DNA of 64,000 nucleotides from Cycas panzhihuaensis. Its lineage: Eukaryota; Cycadophyta. The notes under the pieces were generated by a model that saw only the letters and a program-made list of their open reading frames with translations, ran no database searches and was not told the origin of the DNA. Below are positions 41,160 through 54,482 of the stretch, one piece after another. How positions within the stretch are numbered: the first letter of the stretch is position 1; each line of letters begins with the position of its first letter. Where the stretch lies: positions 118,117,741 through 118,181,740 of the forward strand of contig CM041465.1 of assembly GCA_023213395.1 (NCBI GenBank). The letters run 5' to 3'. The translations under genes were made by a program, and so were the position numbers.

Positions 41160-44100
41160 ATATTAAAAAATATCTTTAGATAGGATGATGCTTTCCCAAA
41201 GTTTGGTTTTATTATTAACCCAAAAATAAGGTTTAAGGTTTTTTCTAAAGTTTACAAGTGTCCTAGTCTGTAATGAGGTTTCTAGGCTCTAAGTCTAGGT
41301 TTCTCCAAGGAAAACCTTCGGTTGTTATCATATCTAGTGGTGCTTTCCCATAAGTGGAAAAACAAGGACCTAATATACCGGTACATGAGGTCTAGGCTTG
41401 ATATACCTTAGTACATGGGCTACTAAGAAGGTTGTTATACCTCCTTGAATTATTGGTCCACCTATGTTGGACTTATGCCTAGAGATAGATCTAGTGATAA
41501 AGATTTTACAAACCAAAGCACTCACCCTCTCTAGGTCTAGTCTTGGTCTCTGAACTCCAAAAAAAATAGTTCTCCACCTCAGTCTACCACCTAATACACC
41601 TAATAGCTAATGATGTTCATTGTCCAATATGAGTAGTCCATGGGCGTGTGCATGGTGGTAACTTTAGGGGTCGTAACTATTCCCCTTGTAAGGCTAGGAT
41701 AAGTGTGGTTAATTCAAGAGATTTTCTTGTTAATATGAAAACAATAATTTTAAGTGTGGTCTTACCTAAGCATATAAGAGTTCCTTTTAATCCTTCAAAA
41801 GAAACTTTTAAATAAGTAAGACTAAATATCCTTTTAAATAACTAATGCTTTGAAATAAAACAATATAGCTTTCAATGAAATAATGCAGGTGCAAATATAC
41901 AATATTTTCTTGTTTTATTTGAATAAAATAAACAACTTGCTTGAAATAATGAAAGCTAAAGAATGTTTATGCTATTTCAAGTTGAATTCTTTGATGCAAG
42001 GATGTCTTAACAAGTAAATCTCCTTTTAACAAAGAATCTTGAAGCAACTCTTAATTCTTTTCAACTAAATCAAATGAAGGATCTATAAATAAATCAATGA
42101 TCTTTCAAATGCTTAAAAGACTTTTCAAACAAAGAAGATGAATCCCTTAGAGAACTAATCAATTATTTTTTAAAATGAATAATTAATGCTTATGTCCTTT
42201 TCACAAAAAACGCATGAGAAACCTTGTAGAATACAATGAAAAGTATGAATCTTTGAATGTATTAACAAATATATAATGTATTAACAAATATATATCAATT
42301 TTTATGCAAAAATACATATAAATGTATTCAAGGAATGTAGGGATGCCTTAAGCAACTTAAAATTCCTTCAACTTATGAAAAAAGAGCTCAAGTGCATAAA
42401 AAAAAGTTGGTAAATACTTCTAGATGAAGTATAAGTAAGATGAGAATGAGCTCTTTAAAGAAATCTTTGTAAAATAAGGTGTGCTTGAGAAGCAAATAAG
42501 AAGGTAAAACAACATTAAACAAGCATAAATATTCAATAAATTCTTCTTAATCAATAAATAAAATAGCTTAGAGATACTTTTAAATATAATAGAAATGAAA
42601 TGCCAAGGTAAGAAGTACTTGGTTTTAGTTTTGAGTGTAATAAGGGGTCCTTTTGCTTCAAAGGCCAAAGAATGCTAAAGAGATATAACAATAGCTTATA
42701 AGTCTAATAAACATCAATAAATATTATTAATAATCAACCAAAAGATAGATATTAATCAAATGTATTCAATTATAAAAGGTTTTGGTTTAAAAATTATCAC
42801 CAAAATGTCTAAGTAGGACTGAATTAGAAATTTAATTTGAGGAGCTTCAACAACCTATAAAATGAAGTTAGAATGAAGAAAAATCTATTCTATCATGGTG
42901 ATATCTAAAATATCTTTTAGACAGTTTAGACGATTTGTGATTTAGAGCTATAAAGCTCAAGATATTAAAGAAACCATAAAGAGACCTTCTTATGGTAAGT
43001 GAAATAAGTGCAGTAAATAAGGTCAACTTTGACTGACTCAAACATTGTAGAAATAAACTTAAAATGAGTAAAGGATGGTGCCAAACTTTAGAACTCTGAA
43101 ATATGAATCCAACAAGTCAAATTTTATGAAAATCTAGCTCTCCAATGTGAAGTTATAGTAGAAAAGGTGAACAATCCTCTTTATGTATTAATAAAAGTGA
43201 AATTTTTGAAAAAGAAAGGTGATTAGCCCTTTTTTATTAGGCTGTAAGTTGTATGCGGGCTCCACGAGACTAGTTGCTAACCCTAAAGGAGGCTTTGGAT
43301 CTTAAATATTATTAAAATAATATATACTCTGAAAAACCAAAATAATTAAATTTAGCTTTAAAAAAATTAAAGTCTGTCTCTTTTAAAATCGAAAGATGAT
43401 GCTACATGGACTAAGAAAGAGACCAGGGGATAAACGAAGAAGGGGGCTAAGGCTCAAAATTAAAATTTTATTAAATTTAATTAAATTTATCAAACTTTAT
43501 AAACTTTATGATAAATAAAGTTGAATTTAAAAATAAGTAAAAATAAAAAATCGACATACTCAACCTACGCATGTCATGGAGATTAAAAGAGCTCAAACTC
43601 TACACAGAATGAATAGATGGTGACAAAACTTTAGAGGTGGTTGAGTCTCTTAGATGGTAAGGCGGCTCTAAAATCCAATTAAGAATGAATGCTCACATGT
43701 GGAGAATGAAGCGCTAGAGCCCATAGAGATCGCACAACTACATGGAGGCTATACAACTTAGAGAGGGCTCAGAAATACTCAAGGACAACTCAGTCTTACC
43801 CCTAATTAGCTTGCTACCATACTACACTAAGATCAAGAGAGAAAATGAAGTGAAATTAGTAATTTATAAGAGGTGCATTAGGGGTTTCAGTGGCTAAAAG
43901 GAGTGACTATGCTTCTGGGAAGAATTTCTCTGCTTAGGATGGACAAAATTATGAAAAGATTCTTCCATTGCAAAGTAGACTCAACCGCAATTGAAATGAA
44001 TACTCGCTTGCTAAAATTTCATGTAATGTAAAGGTCACACAAGCTTACTAAAGTCACAAAACCTTGCAAAACCTTTGTAAAAATGGTGAAAATAATAAAA

Positions 44101-44224
44101 AAACATAATACTTATCAAATAAATTCTAAAAATAATCATACCAAGCTATTGTTAGCCTGAATATAAAAATTAGTGCTAAAACTATAGTGTAAAGCTTGAA
44201 ATATCAACAAATAAACTTTTCGTA
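41160..44224 (-). other. Copia-3 long leader
   Basis: About 3 kb separates PBS and gag, with no conserved frame. The block 41200-41560 matches 54040-54330 of Copia-5 in inverted orientation (GAGAGGGTGAGTGC, CTTCTTAGTAG, TACTAAGGTATAT, GTGCCACTAGAT or close variants). Copia-3 and Copia-5 therefore belong to related lineages. Confidence 0.65.
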
Positions 44225-44571
44225 TGCTATGATACCAAATGTTAGAGCCAAGGATAGAGTGGATAAACTATAAATCTCTCCTGAAATAGTTAACCATAAT
44301 TTCATTACAAAGGTGGTGTTGAAAAACACCAGGGAGGCATTCCCCATTAATATATAGTTTTGGGGAGGCAGCAAGTATCTCTACCTAATATTAAATTAAA
44401 ATTTCAAACAAATAATAAAATAATAAATGAATTATTAAAGTAGTATACCTTAGGAGGCTCTAGATGGTTGCACGGTAGTTTTAGGTGGCCTGAGGTGCCT
44501 TTTAGGGATCCAAGATGCCTTTTAGAGGCCCAAGGGTGGCTGCACATAATTTAATATTGGGAATTATCCTA
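44225..44571 (-). repeat. Copia-3 right LTR (44240-44571) with PBS (44225-44239)
   Basis: The LTR begins TGTTAGAGCC on the plus strand and ends TTATCCTA. On the minus strand it is the 5' LTR, followed by the PBS ATTTGGTATCATAGC. Its right edge abuts the 5'-truncated Copia-4. Confidence 0.8.
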
Positions 44572-44578
44572 ATAGCTT

Positions 44579-46421
44579 TAACAACAACCACCTCTTACTT
44601 AGAAAGACCAACAAAAGTATGTTTTTATTGTAAAAAGATAGGCCATTTCAAAAAGAACTATAAGAAATAGCATTCTAATAAAAAAAAGAAGGAAGATCGA
44701 GGATACCTCTTTGATAAATGATCTAACTTATTTTATATTGGCAAAAATCTTTTCTTGGAAATTATCCAAAGTATTTCTAGAGATGTATGGTACATTGATT
44801 TAGGAGCTTCTAAGCACATGACCAATAGATTTAATTGGTTCAAATATATATAAGAAGTGATTAATCATACTATCAGTTTAAGAAACAATGTAATACTCAA
44901 AGTAAAAAATGATAGAAGAAGTCTTATTTATCACTCCTGATGGAGAAGATTATTATATAAAATATGTAATGTACATGTTAGGTTTAAAATAAGTTTGATT
45001 TTATTTATCCAAAATGAGGATAGTAAGATGAGTGTAGTTTATAAAGATGGAAAAGCAATTGTTCATGGCCAAGAAGGTAAAGTTATTATAAAAGATATAA
45101 GAGATGGTAGTTTCTATAGGCTTATGGGTAAATCTATAAACCAAAAAGCCTTATCTGTTATTATATCTTATAAATCTTAATTATGGTATGAAATAATTGA
45201 CTATTTACATTACTTATATCTTCTATTGATGAATAAATTGAGTATCATATATGGTATTCCAAAGCTAAAAGCATTAGAATATATTTATGAATCTTGTATA
45301 TATAGAATATATCATACGGAAAAGATTTCAAAAGACAAGACTTAGAGGGCAACTATAAAACAAAGTCTTATATACTTAGATATTTGTAGTCCTTTACCAA
45401 TTACTTTACATAGAGATATAAAATATTTTTCAACCTTCATCGATTATTATCTTAAGAAATTCTTGGTTTATCCTTTAAAGGAGAGGTATCAAGCATTTAA
45501 GACATTTAAGGAGTTAAAAACAAAAGTAGAAAATGAAAGTAGATAAAGAATTAAGATACTTAGGTTATATGATAAGGGAGAATTTACTTCCAATTCCTTT
45601 GTTTAGTTTTGTAAGGACCATAGGATTAAGGGATATATGACATTAATATATATTCTAAAATAACATAAAGTGGTTAAGAGGATGAATAGTATGTTGGTTA
45701 AACAAACTAAAATGATGATAAAAATTAAAAGCCTCTTAGATATATTATGGGTAGAAGCTATTTGTATAACAATCTACCTAATGAATAGAACTATGACTAA
45801 AGGTATAAGGAACAAAACTCCTAAAAAAGCATGGTCAAGGCATAAACCTATAGTTAGGAATCTCAGAATCTTTGGATGTACAACATATATAAATGCTAAA
45901 AAATGATGATAAAAGTTCTAAAGGCATCCTTATTGGGTACAATAAAAAGAATAAAGCATACCATATATACGAGTTGATAATAAAAAGGGTTTAGATAACT
46001 TGAGATGTTATCTTTGAAAAAAAATGTCAAACAAGCTGTAGATATCATTTTCAATGAGACTAATAAGTAGGTGATAAACTAAGATCAAAATCTATATATT
46101 TGAAAGATTTAGAAAGATAAAGGAAAGTGGATTGAGGAATAGCCTAAATCTAATTTTTTAAGTCAACAAATTATTAAGCCAAAGGCTAAGCTAAAAGAGG
46201 AAGAAACTAAAGAGGAGGAATTTAAAGATTCTTAGGAATCATAACTAGAGATACAACTTGAGGTTGCTCCACCTATCAAATTTCCTAAATGATAGTTGAA
46301 GACCATTGAGCAAGCTTAGTTTCTTAAGATAATGAGAAAGTGAAAATCAAAATGAGGCTTAATACTTTACTAATAAGTTAGTCTAATAAATTTAGTTGAT
46401 TATATAAACATTAAGGGGGAG
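44579..46421 (+). mobile_element. Copia-4: truncated Ty1/copia element
   Basis: It starts abruptly next to the Copia-3 LTR within gag and keeps the zinc knuckle, protease and integrase. RT is not recognisable, and a polypurine tract (TTAAGGGGGAG, ~46411-46421) ends it. Its 5' LTR and most of gag are gone. The start of a 3' LTR (TTTTAGTATTAAAATTC) probably follows from 46422; its end is not determined. Confidence 0.75.
44640..45910 (+). pseudogene. Copia-4 gag end, protease and integrase
   Basis: Zinc knuckle: VCFYCKKIGHFKKNY (last Cys position is Tyr). Protease: WYIDLGASKHMT (usual DSGAS). GAG-pre-integrase text is very decayed. Integrase: YLDICSPLP, FSTFIDYYLKKFLVYPLKE, ILRLYDKGEFTSNSF, and then LDILWVEAICITIYLMNRTM, TPKKAWSRHKPIVRNLRIFG. 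At least seven stops and several frameshifts. Confidence 0.8.
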
Positions 46422-47848
46422 TTTTAGTATTAAAATTCATATATAGACAAGTTAGTGGTGAGTCATCAAGGTTGATGACAAGTATCATAGGAGCTAATAA
46501 AGTCATTAATGGACTTGTCACATGTTTCAAGGTAGTTATAAGTCTTATTTTATACCATTACCAAACCCATATATATTTATACATTAGGATGAGGATTCAT
46601 TCTTAACTAATGACATTGTGAGGTAGATCAATTCTACCTAGTTTTGTTCCCATATTAGGTATGCTTGGATCTCCTTTTTTTTATTCTATATTACTTAAAT
46701 TTACATTGAGGACATTGCCTTTTATAGAAAAAATTAATAATAAGGTAGCACTCATACCCAAAACAAATCAAAATATAGGGATGCAAGATAAGACAAATGC
46801 ATGGAAAAGGAAGAAATATAATAGAATATCACTCCATAAATTAGCCTCCCTATAAAATATAAAGGTAAAAAAGGAGAAATGTGAACATGAGGAGTTGGAA
46901 CCTACCTTATTAAAAGGTTGATAATTAACTAATTAGAGTTATTAAAGTAAGTAACATATAGATCAATTACAATAGACCAAAAAGACAAGAAGAAATTTGA
47001 GGCATATAATTTAAATGCTAATCGTGATAGTCTAAATCAGGAAGTAAATTCTTGACCCTTCAATTATTGGTATCACTAGAACATGAGTAGATGTATAGCT
47101 AAACAAAATCATGTTAGAATTAGAGTGTTCGACAAGTTGTGTAGTTGGTATTATGTTACATAACTACCTATTAGTAGTAGAATTAAGTCACTAATTTATG
47201 TGACTAATGAACATGGTGTTTAGAGCTTCTTGTGAACTTATGTATATGGTTCATTTATGTTCTCTAATAAAAGTGGGGTTTTTCCAATAGAATTTTATGA
47301 GGAAGGGCCACTCTTAGCTATTTAAGGCTCAATATTTATAAAGGAGGGTTATGTATAGAATTCATTTGTGATAACATACTTCATATAAATTTGGTAACAT
47401 TTCGTGTACTTGTAAGTGTTTTTTTTTTGTAATCTTTGGTAAACAAGGTAATAATAATAATATGTTAGTTGTATATTTCATATATTTTGTTCTCTCTTAT
47501 GTTAAATTAATATAGATTACGAGTGGTACCCTTCTAAGTGGTATCACAACCATGCCTATGATTAAATTCAAGGGACTAGGTAGATGTAGCTATCAGAATT
47601 AAGTGAAAAAAATTAGATTTTCTTTTCCCCCTTGGTGAAACTCTTTAAATCCCTTACTCATAATTCTTTTTAAATTTTCTATTTATAATAAGTCTTATAA
47701 ATATATAATATACTACAAGTGAGTAGCAAATATATAATATACTACAAACGAGTAGTAAACCCTCCCACCTATTGTCCCCTACTTATTAGGTAGAGACACT
47801 ATGTTAGGTGTCTATATATTAGAAATATAAATTTACTTTGATATCAAA
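46422..47848. other. LTR-like and unassigned sequence
   Basis: After the Copia-4 polypurine tract the sequence should be its 3' LTR. A second LTR-like stretch, perhaps 47112-47538, has a TATTTAA box near 47318 and ends at a PBS-like TGGTATCACAACC (47541-47553). No partner LTR was found for either. A 29-bp tandem pair lies at 47699-47756. Confidence 0.4.
47699..47756 (+). repeat. 29-bp tandem duplication
   Basis: Two units of AAATATATAATATACTACAA plus GTGAGTAGC or ACGAGTAGT. Confidence 0.85.
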
Positions 47849-48355
47849 TTAGAATTTAGAATATTGTGTTGTGATATAATGAGTATAAGAGAGTGGAAAT
47901 ATAACATGTATATATAATGACTAAATTATCTCATGAGAAATATACACATATAAAATACTACACAAAATATAAAGCAGTAAAATAAATAAATACATCAATA
48001 AGAATCACCATAAGAGATATAATAAATTTATATGTGAAAAATCCACTCTAATAAAAGAATAATAAAGAAGGTGGGGTTTGGAGCTCCTCTTAATATAGTA
48101 GAATAAGTACATCTCCAAGTCATAAACCATTCTCATGTTTTCAAGTGGTGTGTATATATATTTATATTAATAGTCACCTCATGAGTAGCCAATAATTTTT
48201 CTTGAGTCATTACATCATCTAATAGGATGTTTATATAGATAAATGTACATATCACGTATCTTAATGCATTTGGTGAGTGGATTTGTATATGTGTCTATCA
48301 CATTCACATTAACATTAAATATGATATATATAAATATATTATATATTCTAATATT
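47849..48355 (-). repeat. Old copia LTR, left copy (pairs with 59068-59545)
   Basis: About 500 bp aligns collinearly with 59068-59545 (for example TAAATTATCTCATG, GGAGCTC(C/T)TCTTAA, GTAAGTACATCTC). On the minus strand a polypurine tract TTAAGGGGGAA precedes it (48362-48350), so it acts as a 3' LTR. Yet TTTGATATCAAA, like a PBS, follows on the other side. Confidence 0.7.
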
Positions 48356-50954
48356 CCCCCTTAATATTTATTATCTCCAAATCTTCAAGTCTTTATCTCT
48401 TTGATCTCTAATGTATTCATATCTTTTTATCTACTAGATTCTATAAGTTGTATTTGTATCATACTATATCAAGTATCATTACCTATAACCTATAAATTAC
48501 TATGTTATTTATTATTTATAAATTTGTCATCCATTATGCATGTCTCCTATAAGTATTAACTTATAAAACTTATAATTAGTCATTTATATACCTTAGTGAC
48601 TAACTATGAACATTCAACCTATAAATATTAACCAACATTATCATCTAACAATATTAACTAATATATGAAGTATTTTCCTAAATATCTTCATATCTTCACC
48701 TATAAGTTATTATTAAATATTTGTCAACTAATCATCAATAATCTCAATAAATAAATTAATTACTAGGTTTATATAGAATAATAATAATCATCTACTAAAA
48801 TACATGGGTAACCAACTATTATAATTGTTAATTTTCTAGGTAATTATTTTAAATACATGGTTCATTAACTTTCATAATACTTATTACAAGAGTAGCATAA
48901 TCTCACCTCTTACGTATGAGTTAAAACAACACAATTTAGTATATTGTATAAGAGAAACTTGTAAACTTTTACTTGTCTCTTATGTACAATATTTCTTTGT
49001 GGGATTCCTCACTTGTATATTTTAACAACTTTTTTTTAATAACTATTTATATCATCATTAATAAATAATCATCCAAACATACCAACTTAGGGAACCAACT
49101 GAACTACTTAGCTAATACAAGTTAGTTGTAATAAGGTAATATAAATAATATATTTCTACGCCCCTTATCATACATGGCTAGCTAGATTTCTCACTAATAA
49201 ACACTTTCTTCTTTCATCTAAATAAACTTAACAATTGGATATTAGTTCGATAAACTTAATAGCTAACCAGTATGCCAAGTAGATAAATATAAATAGGTGG
49301 AATCAATAACTCCTTATCTCTCTAATATTAAATAATTAAACTAGGATCTTTATTAAGTTTAGGTGGTGTCATCATCATCAAATGGGTATGATCAATTCAT
49401 CATTCAAAAAATTATTTAATAAATTAGGTGATTCTATCATTTGACTAGTGTTGAATATCTCTAAACTAAATGTTAAATACTAAGGGGTATTTTTCATATC
49501 CAAAATTTTAAAAATATTCTTATATTAATATTTCATTAAATATATCTCACTTTATATATTTTTTAACTATCATGAACCTTCAAATATTATAAATAAGCCT
49601 TAAATTATTTATTTTTAAACAAACCTTTCTTTTTTTATCCTTTGTTAAGTAATAATAACATCATCATCATATCAAAAGCCTTTGAAAATATCGTAGTATT
49701 ATTATTATTTTATTTTGATATTTTAAAATGTAATTTTTATGAAGTTAAGAGAACTTTCATCAATTTTATCTATTAATATCTTTATCATCTACTATTTAAA
49801 ATAATATTATAATAGCTCATTTTAACTATCCCAAAATTTTCTTTCTAACACAACTAACGACAATTGATTCTGCCATTCTAGTAAAAACTTATGGTTCAAA
49901 GAGTGATAGTATGTCTCAAAAAAGTATGTAATCCTTAAGAAATATAATTTTAGATTTTAAATAAAATTTAATTTAATTTATAAATTTTAAATATTTAAAA
50001 GTATTTCAATCTAGTTTATTCAGTTTAGAATCCACCCTCTTATAGATTAGCCCCTAATCACAATTACTCTTCTATATGACCACTTACTAACAGATTAGAG
50101 GGCTTGGTGAGTTAAAAGTGAGCTATGTTGTCATAGATCTTGTGCAAGCAAGAAGAAATATATAGAGCTAATTTGATAAACTAGTATACTAATATAATCT
50201 AGTGATAGAGCTAGTATATGAGCCATTACAAGAACTAATTATGAGGTGAATTTATTAAGCTAAAAATCTACATATGTTAATTATGCCAATGATATATGAC
50301 TATGATTTAGGGGCTAGATGAAGATGATGAAGATTTTTATATAGGATAAATGAAGCCACATATAGAGATAAAGCCAAACAAAGTTGTATATAGGAGATGA
50401 AACATAAATATTGACAATATGTTAATTCAAATTTATGTGGACATATTTATTTACACATGTTGGTACTATATTCTATAGAATATGTATATGTATTTAAAGT
50501 TCATCCATAAGAGATTATTTAAGTAAGATTGATCATCCTATGGAAGCAACACATTAGTGAAGTATTACACCAATTTATTGTTCATTAATAAAGGCTTTTA
50601 TGAGTGTCCTATTATTGAAGTTAAGGATTTATTATCATTAATGAAAAATTTTAAAGGCTTTTTCAAGTAACTCATAACAAAGATTCCTTCCTAAAATAAA
50701 CTTAATATCCCATCGAACAAGGTTGGGTAAGAAAATGGAGAATGTTTGAAGAGTTGAAAAAGGTCCTAGGGTTGAGGAATTTAGTTGAAACCCTTAAGAA
50801 AGAGCTCGCTCGATGCTATATATAAAAAATAGCAAAAGGTAGATACAATGGTTTGGTCTAGCTCTACTTCTAAGAACTATATGGTGAAACATACGTATAT
50901 TTACTTAAGTATAAAAAAAGGGGCTACTAGGAACCATTTACTAGAAGGTATTTG
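48356..50954. other. AT-rich remnant of a minus-oriented copia interior
   Basis: About 2.6 kb with no frame I can assign. Next to the LTR the minus strand has the A/G-rich text expected at the 3' end of a copia interior. The rest may include eroded RT/RNase H but no motif survives. Confidence 0.35.
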
Positions 50955-51930
50955 AAAGATAGGTCTGATTCCCAAAGTGGCAATTTTTTAGTGGCTCTAC
51001 TTAAGGAATAAAATATTAACTATGGACAACCTAAAAAAGAGGGGTTTTGCAGTGGCTAACAAGTGTGTATTATGTCGGGAGGATGAGGAGTCAACAAACC
51101 ACATTCTCCTTTAGTGCTCTTTTTTACGAATGTCTGGAAGCTAATATGGGCATAATTTGGATTGGACTAGGTGTTCTTAAGATCTATAAAAGATCAAGTA
51201 TTAGCATGGAGATGTCTATTTAGAAGCAAGTGTTTGATGCATATTTAGCAATCCATGTTACCTATGGTGGTGTGGAACTTATAGAAGGAGAGGAATAGAA
51301 GACTATTCTAGGAAAAACAAATGGATAAAACTAGACTTCATGGGATTATCAATGTTGCAATAGTAGAGATTGTTAAGGTCAAAGAGGAAAAATATATCTG
51401 GGATACCAAAGGATATATGATTGACAGGTGGAGGATAAAGAAGCTTATAGTAATCTTGGGATCGAAAAGAATATGGTCATGGATCCTTCCTTCAAAAAAT
51501 TGGATGAAAATAAACTTTGACCAGTTAGCCAAAGGAAACCTAAGGGAGGCTGGTGGAGGTGGTATCTATAGAAATTCAAAAGGGAGGGTCATGTGGGCCT
51601 TTGAAAAGTATTATGGCTAGCAAACTAATAAGAGGGTGAAGTTAGCTACTATGTGAAGGGCGATCGAACTAGCATTAGAAGATGACTATGACATATTGAT
51701 TATTAAAGGAGACTCATTAAATATAATTAGCATATACTTAGATAAGAGGTTTTACCTGATTGGAGATCTACACATATAATTAGATATGCTCAGTAGGTTC
51801 TAAAGGGCAGAGAAATTATTTAATTTCAACACATATTTAGAGAAGGAAATGGGATGGTTGATAAGTTGGCAAATTTGGGGCTATCCTAAAAGGGGAACAA
51901 GGTTTGGAAAGGGGATGTACTTAAAGAGAT
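50955..51930 (+). pseudogene. LINE ORF2 C-terminus: zinc-binding and RNase H domains
   Basis: The text IGLIPKVAIF, YLRNKILTMDNLKKRGFAVA, NKCVLCREDEESTNHILL and CSF is the RT zinc-binding domain (zf-RVT), with a CxxC...H...C pattern. Further on, WMKINFDQLAKGNLREAG, GGIYRNSKGRVMWAFEKYYG, RAIELALEDDYDILIIKGDS and LNII match the RNase H that closes plant L1 ORF2. The first Asp (NFD) and third Asp (GDS) are kept, while the middle Glu motif is degraded. The reverse transcriptase itself is absent. Multiple stops and frameshifts. Confidence 0.82.
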
Positions 51931-52148
51931 TTTGAGTTTAGTAAGGATAGATATAAAGGGTAATGTAGACTGATTATAGCTAGCCACTAGGCTTGTCATG
52001 AAAGGGGTGGGTTAGATAGGGATAAGGAAGGGTAGTGGATAACTACGCCATGGGCTTGTCATGGTAAACCAGATAGTTGAGGGGCAGCTTTTGTAATAGG
52101 TTTGGGGCCCTTTCTAAACCCTTACATTTATACCATATAAAAAAAAAA
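50955..52148 (+). mobile_element. L1-type LINE, 3' end only
   Basis: This is the last part of a plant LINE ORF2 followed by a 3' UTR (GGGGCAGCTTTTGTAATAGG, TTTGGGGCCC) and an A-run at 52139-52148. 5' truncation is the normal fate of LINE insertions. No target-site duplication was identified. Confidence 0.8.
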
Positions 52149-52251
52149 TAGCTAATATCCCACCAATGAAATAAAAACTAGGTAACAAACTTATACAGAA
52201 TAATAGACAACAAACTAAGACAGGTACGAGGAGTGATAAACTAAGATGGGT

Positions 52252-52633
52252 ATATTCAAACTAAAAACATCACCTTTATTACTATGTATTATGCATGTAT
52301 TTGTGTAATATTTGGTGACCCTCATTTATAATTTAATCATAGTTTATAAATATATTAGGTCTATCGTTTGTGTTGATATATTGACTAATTATATTATTAT
52401 AATTTTTTGTGGAACATTTATAAATTAAGCTATGCTCATTTCATTTATACATTAAATTATTATTAATGTAGAAGCTCTATCAGATTAGAGCCTTAGAGTG
52501 TGACAAATTCACCTATGAACCTTTGCACATCTTAGTTTTTCTCTTATGAGATTAAATATTTTATTTTTTGAGTAGTTTTGCTTTATATTTTGACAGATGC
52601 ACATAGTATTTAGATCTTGGAAGAGTTTTCACA
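52252..52633 (+). repeat. Copia-5 5' LTR
   Basis: It aligns with 57961-58351 (TCACCTTTATTAC, AAGCTCTATCAGATTAGAGC, GATCTTG(G/A)AAGAGTTTTCACA). The expected terminal TGTT is TATT here. Confidence 0.88.
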
Positions 52634-52647
52634 TGGTATTAGAGCCA
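52634..52647 (+). other. Copia-5 primer-binding site
   Basis: TGGTATTAGAGCC follows the LTR terminal CA, one base off the canonical TGGTATCAGAGCC. Confidence 0.85.
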
Positions 52648-54482
52648 TTGCATGCTTTGTTTGGTATTTTTTAAAGAAACAAATGAGAAATGGAGGCCTA
52701 TTTACTCATAATAGCATACCATTCCCATGATTTTTTGAGTTTCTTCTTAATATTGGGTGGACAATAGTTAATTTGAAGCCACAACCGGTATTTTAGAGAT
52801 CATAGTAGTGTACATTTACTCTGTTTCAAGTTTATTGTAGACCATGCAACTCTAAGTTCTATTTTTTATTGAAATGACTCAATTTTAACCTCTTTTTCAA
52901 CCTTAACATGTTTATGTAGGCTATATTTCACATCCAAACAAAGTTTTATTGATTGCAATAATCCTCTAAGGCTACTCAAGCCTTGTTTTAGGTAGTTTCA
53001 TAGAGTTTTTTACATATATTTACTCATTTGCAGCCCCAAGAATTCATTTTACCTCCATGAGCTTCAACAACCTTATTTGAAGTCATTTCTCTATGTTAAA
53101 GCTCTGAATCTACTTGAAAATAGGTGCCATAGCTAGTAGAAGTGATTTCTAATAAGTATGATCAATCTTGATTAATTTCAAGGGGAGGCTTCATGGCTAA
53201 AATTTCAATTGATTTTTTATTATTATTAACTTTATTTTCTATAAATTTAAGTTAAATTAAATTAGATTTAACTTCATAACTTAAATCTACACTTTAGTCC
53301 CCTAGTTACGTTGTATTTATTCTCATATGACCATCTTAATCATCTTTTATAACTTTTACATTTGCAAAAAGTTTAGGCTATATTTTATTATGATTTGAAG
53401 TCAATAGCGCCCTTAGCTCTCTAGTAGATGGTCACATGCCAATGACCAAGGGCCAACTTTTATAGCTATAGTTTCAAGTTAGTTTAATCTTGATTTGAGT
53501 TTAATTTGTAAGAGTTCTAGCTTGCTAAAATTGGGTACAATTTTTTAGCATTATTAAGCTTTCTTTCATCACTTGAAGGCTTAAATTCAGTATTTTTTAA
53601 GACTCTTTACTTCTTTATACTGCTATTAATTACTAATTAACTATTTTAATCTATTTTTTGGGTTAATAAAGTGCTTGTAGTTGGTTTTTTATAGGTGTTC
53701 TCCTTAGAGATTGAGATAGACCTTCTTGGTACAAGCCCACTCAAATAGCTTTCTAAACCTCTAATTTTCCTTTAATTTCTTATATTTTCTTTTACTTTTA
53801 ACTTTTCTTTTAAAAAGAACCCTCATTTATAAGCAACTCATCTTAAAATCAATATTTAACTTTAAACATTAATCAAGATAATCCTAAATTAACAAGACAA
53901 CTTTATTAACCTTATAAAGGAAACTATTAAGACCTCTAAATTTATCACTCCACATATGTCTTTAGTATTTCTCTAATTTATTGAGTAAACTATTGGCTAT
54001 AATGTGTATAAAGTGGTAGGATGAGGTGGCAAATTATCTTTTGGTGATTGGAGACTAGGTTAGACCCAGAGAGGGTGAGTGCCTTTGTTGTTAAGTTCTC
54101 ACTGCTAGATTTGTTGCTAGGTATAAATCTGACACAAGTGGATCTATAAACTAGGGGGGCATTTGACCTTCTTAGTAGTCCACATACTAAGGTATATAGA
54201 TCCTTGAGTTCATGTATTAATATATAAGGTCCCTAGTTTACCACTTGTAGGAAAGTGCCACTAGATAAGATAGTCACCAAGAACTCTCTTGAAGATCCAA
54301 AAACTTAGGACTCTAAATTAGTAGCTCCTAGGTAGATTAGTATACAGGCACTTAAAACTTAAAACCTAAAATAAAAAGACACTTAGAAAATAATATTAGA
54401 AATTTTATTATCAAACACCATCAAGCTCAATAGCCTTAACAACTTTATCCCCTAGAAGAAATAAGTAAAAAACCTACTCATT
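52648..54482 (+). other. Copia-5 leader
   Basis: About 1.8 kb without a conserved frame. The part 54040-54330 matches the Copia-3 leader, and CTCCATGAGCTTCAACAACC near 53050 also has a counterpart there (42840). Probably untranslated. Confidence 0.65.

Noticed and set aside
47541-47553. TGGTATCACAACC as proof of a full plus-strand copia element at 47.1-47.8 kb.
   Set aside because: No matching second LTR, gag or pol was found. Kept only as an LTR-like hint.
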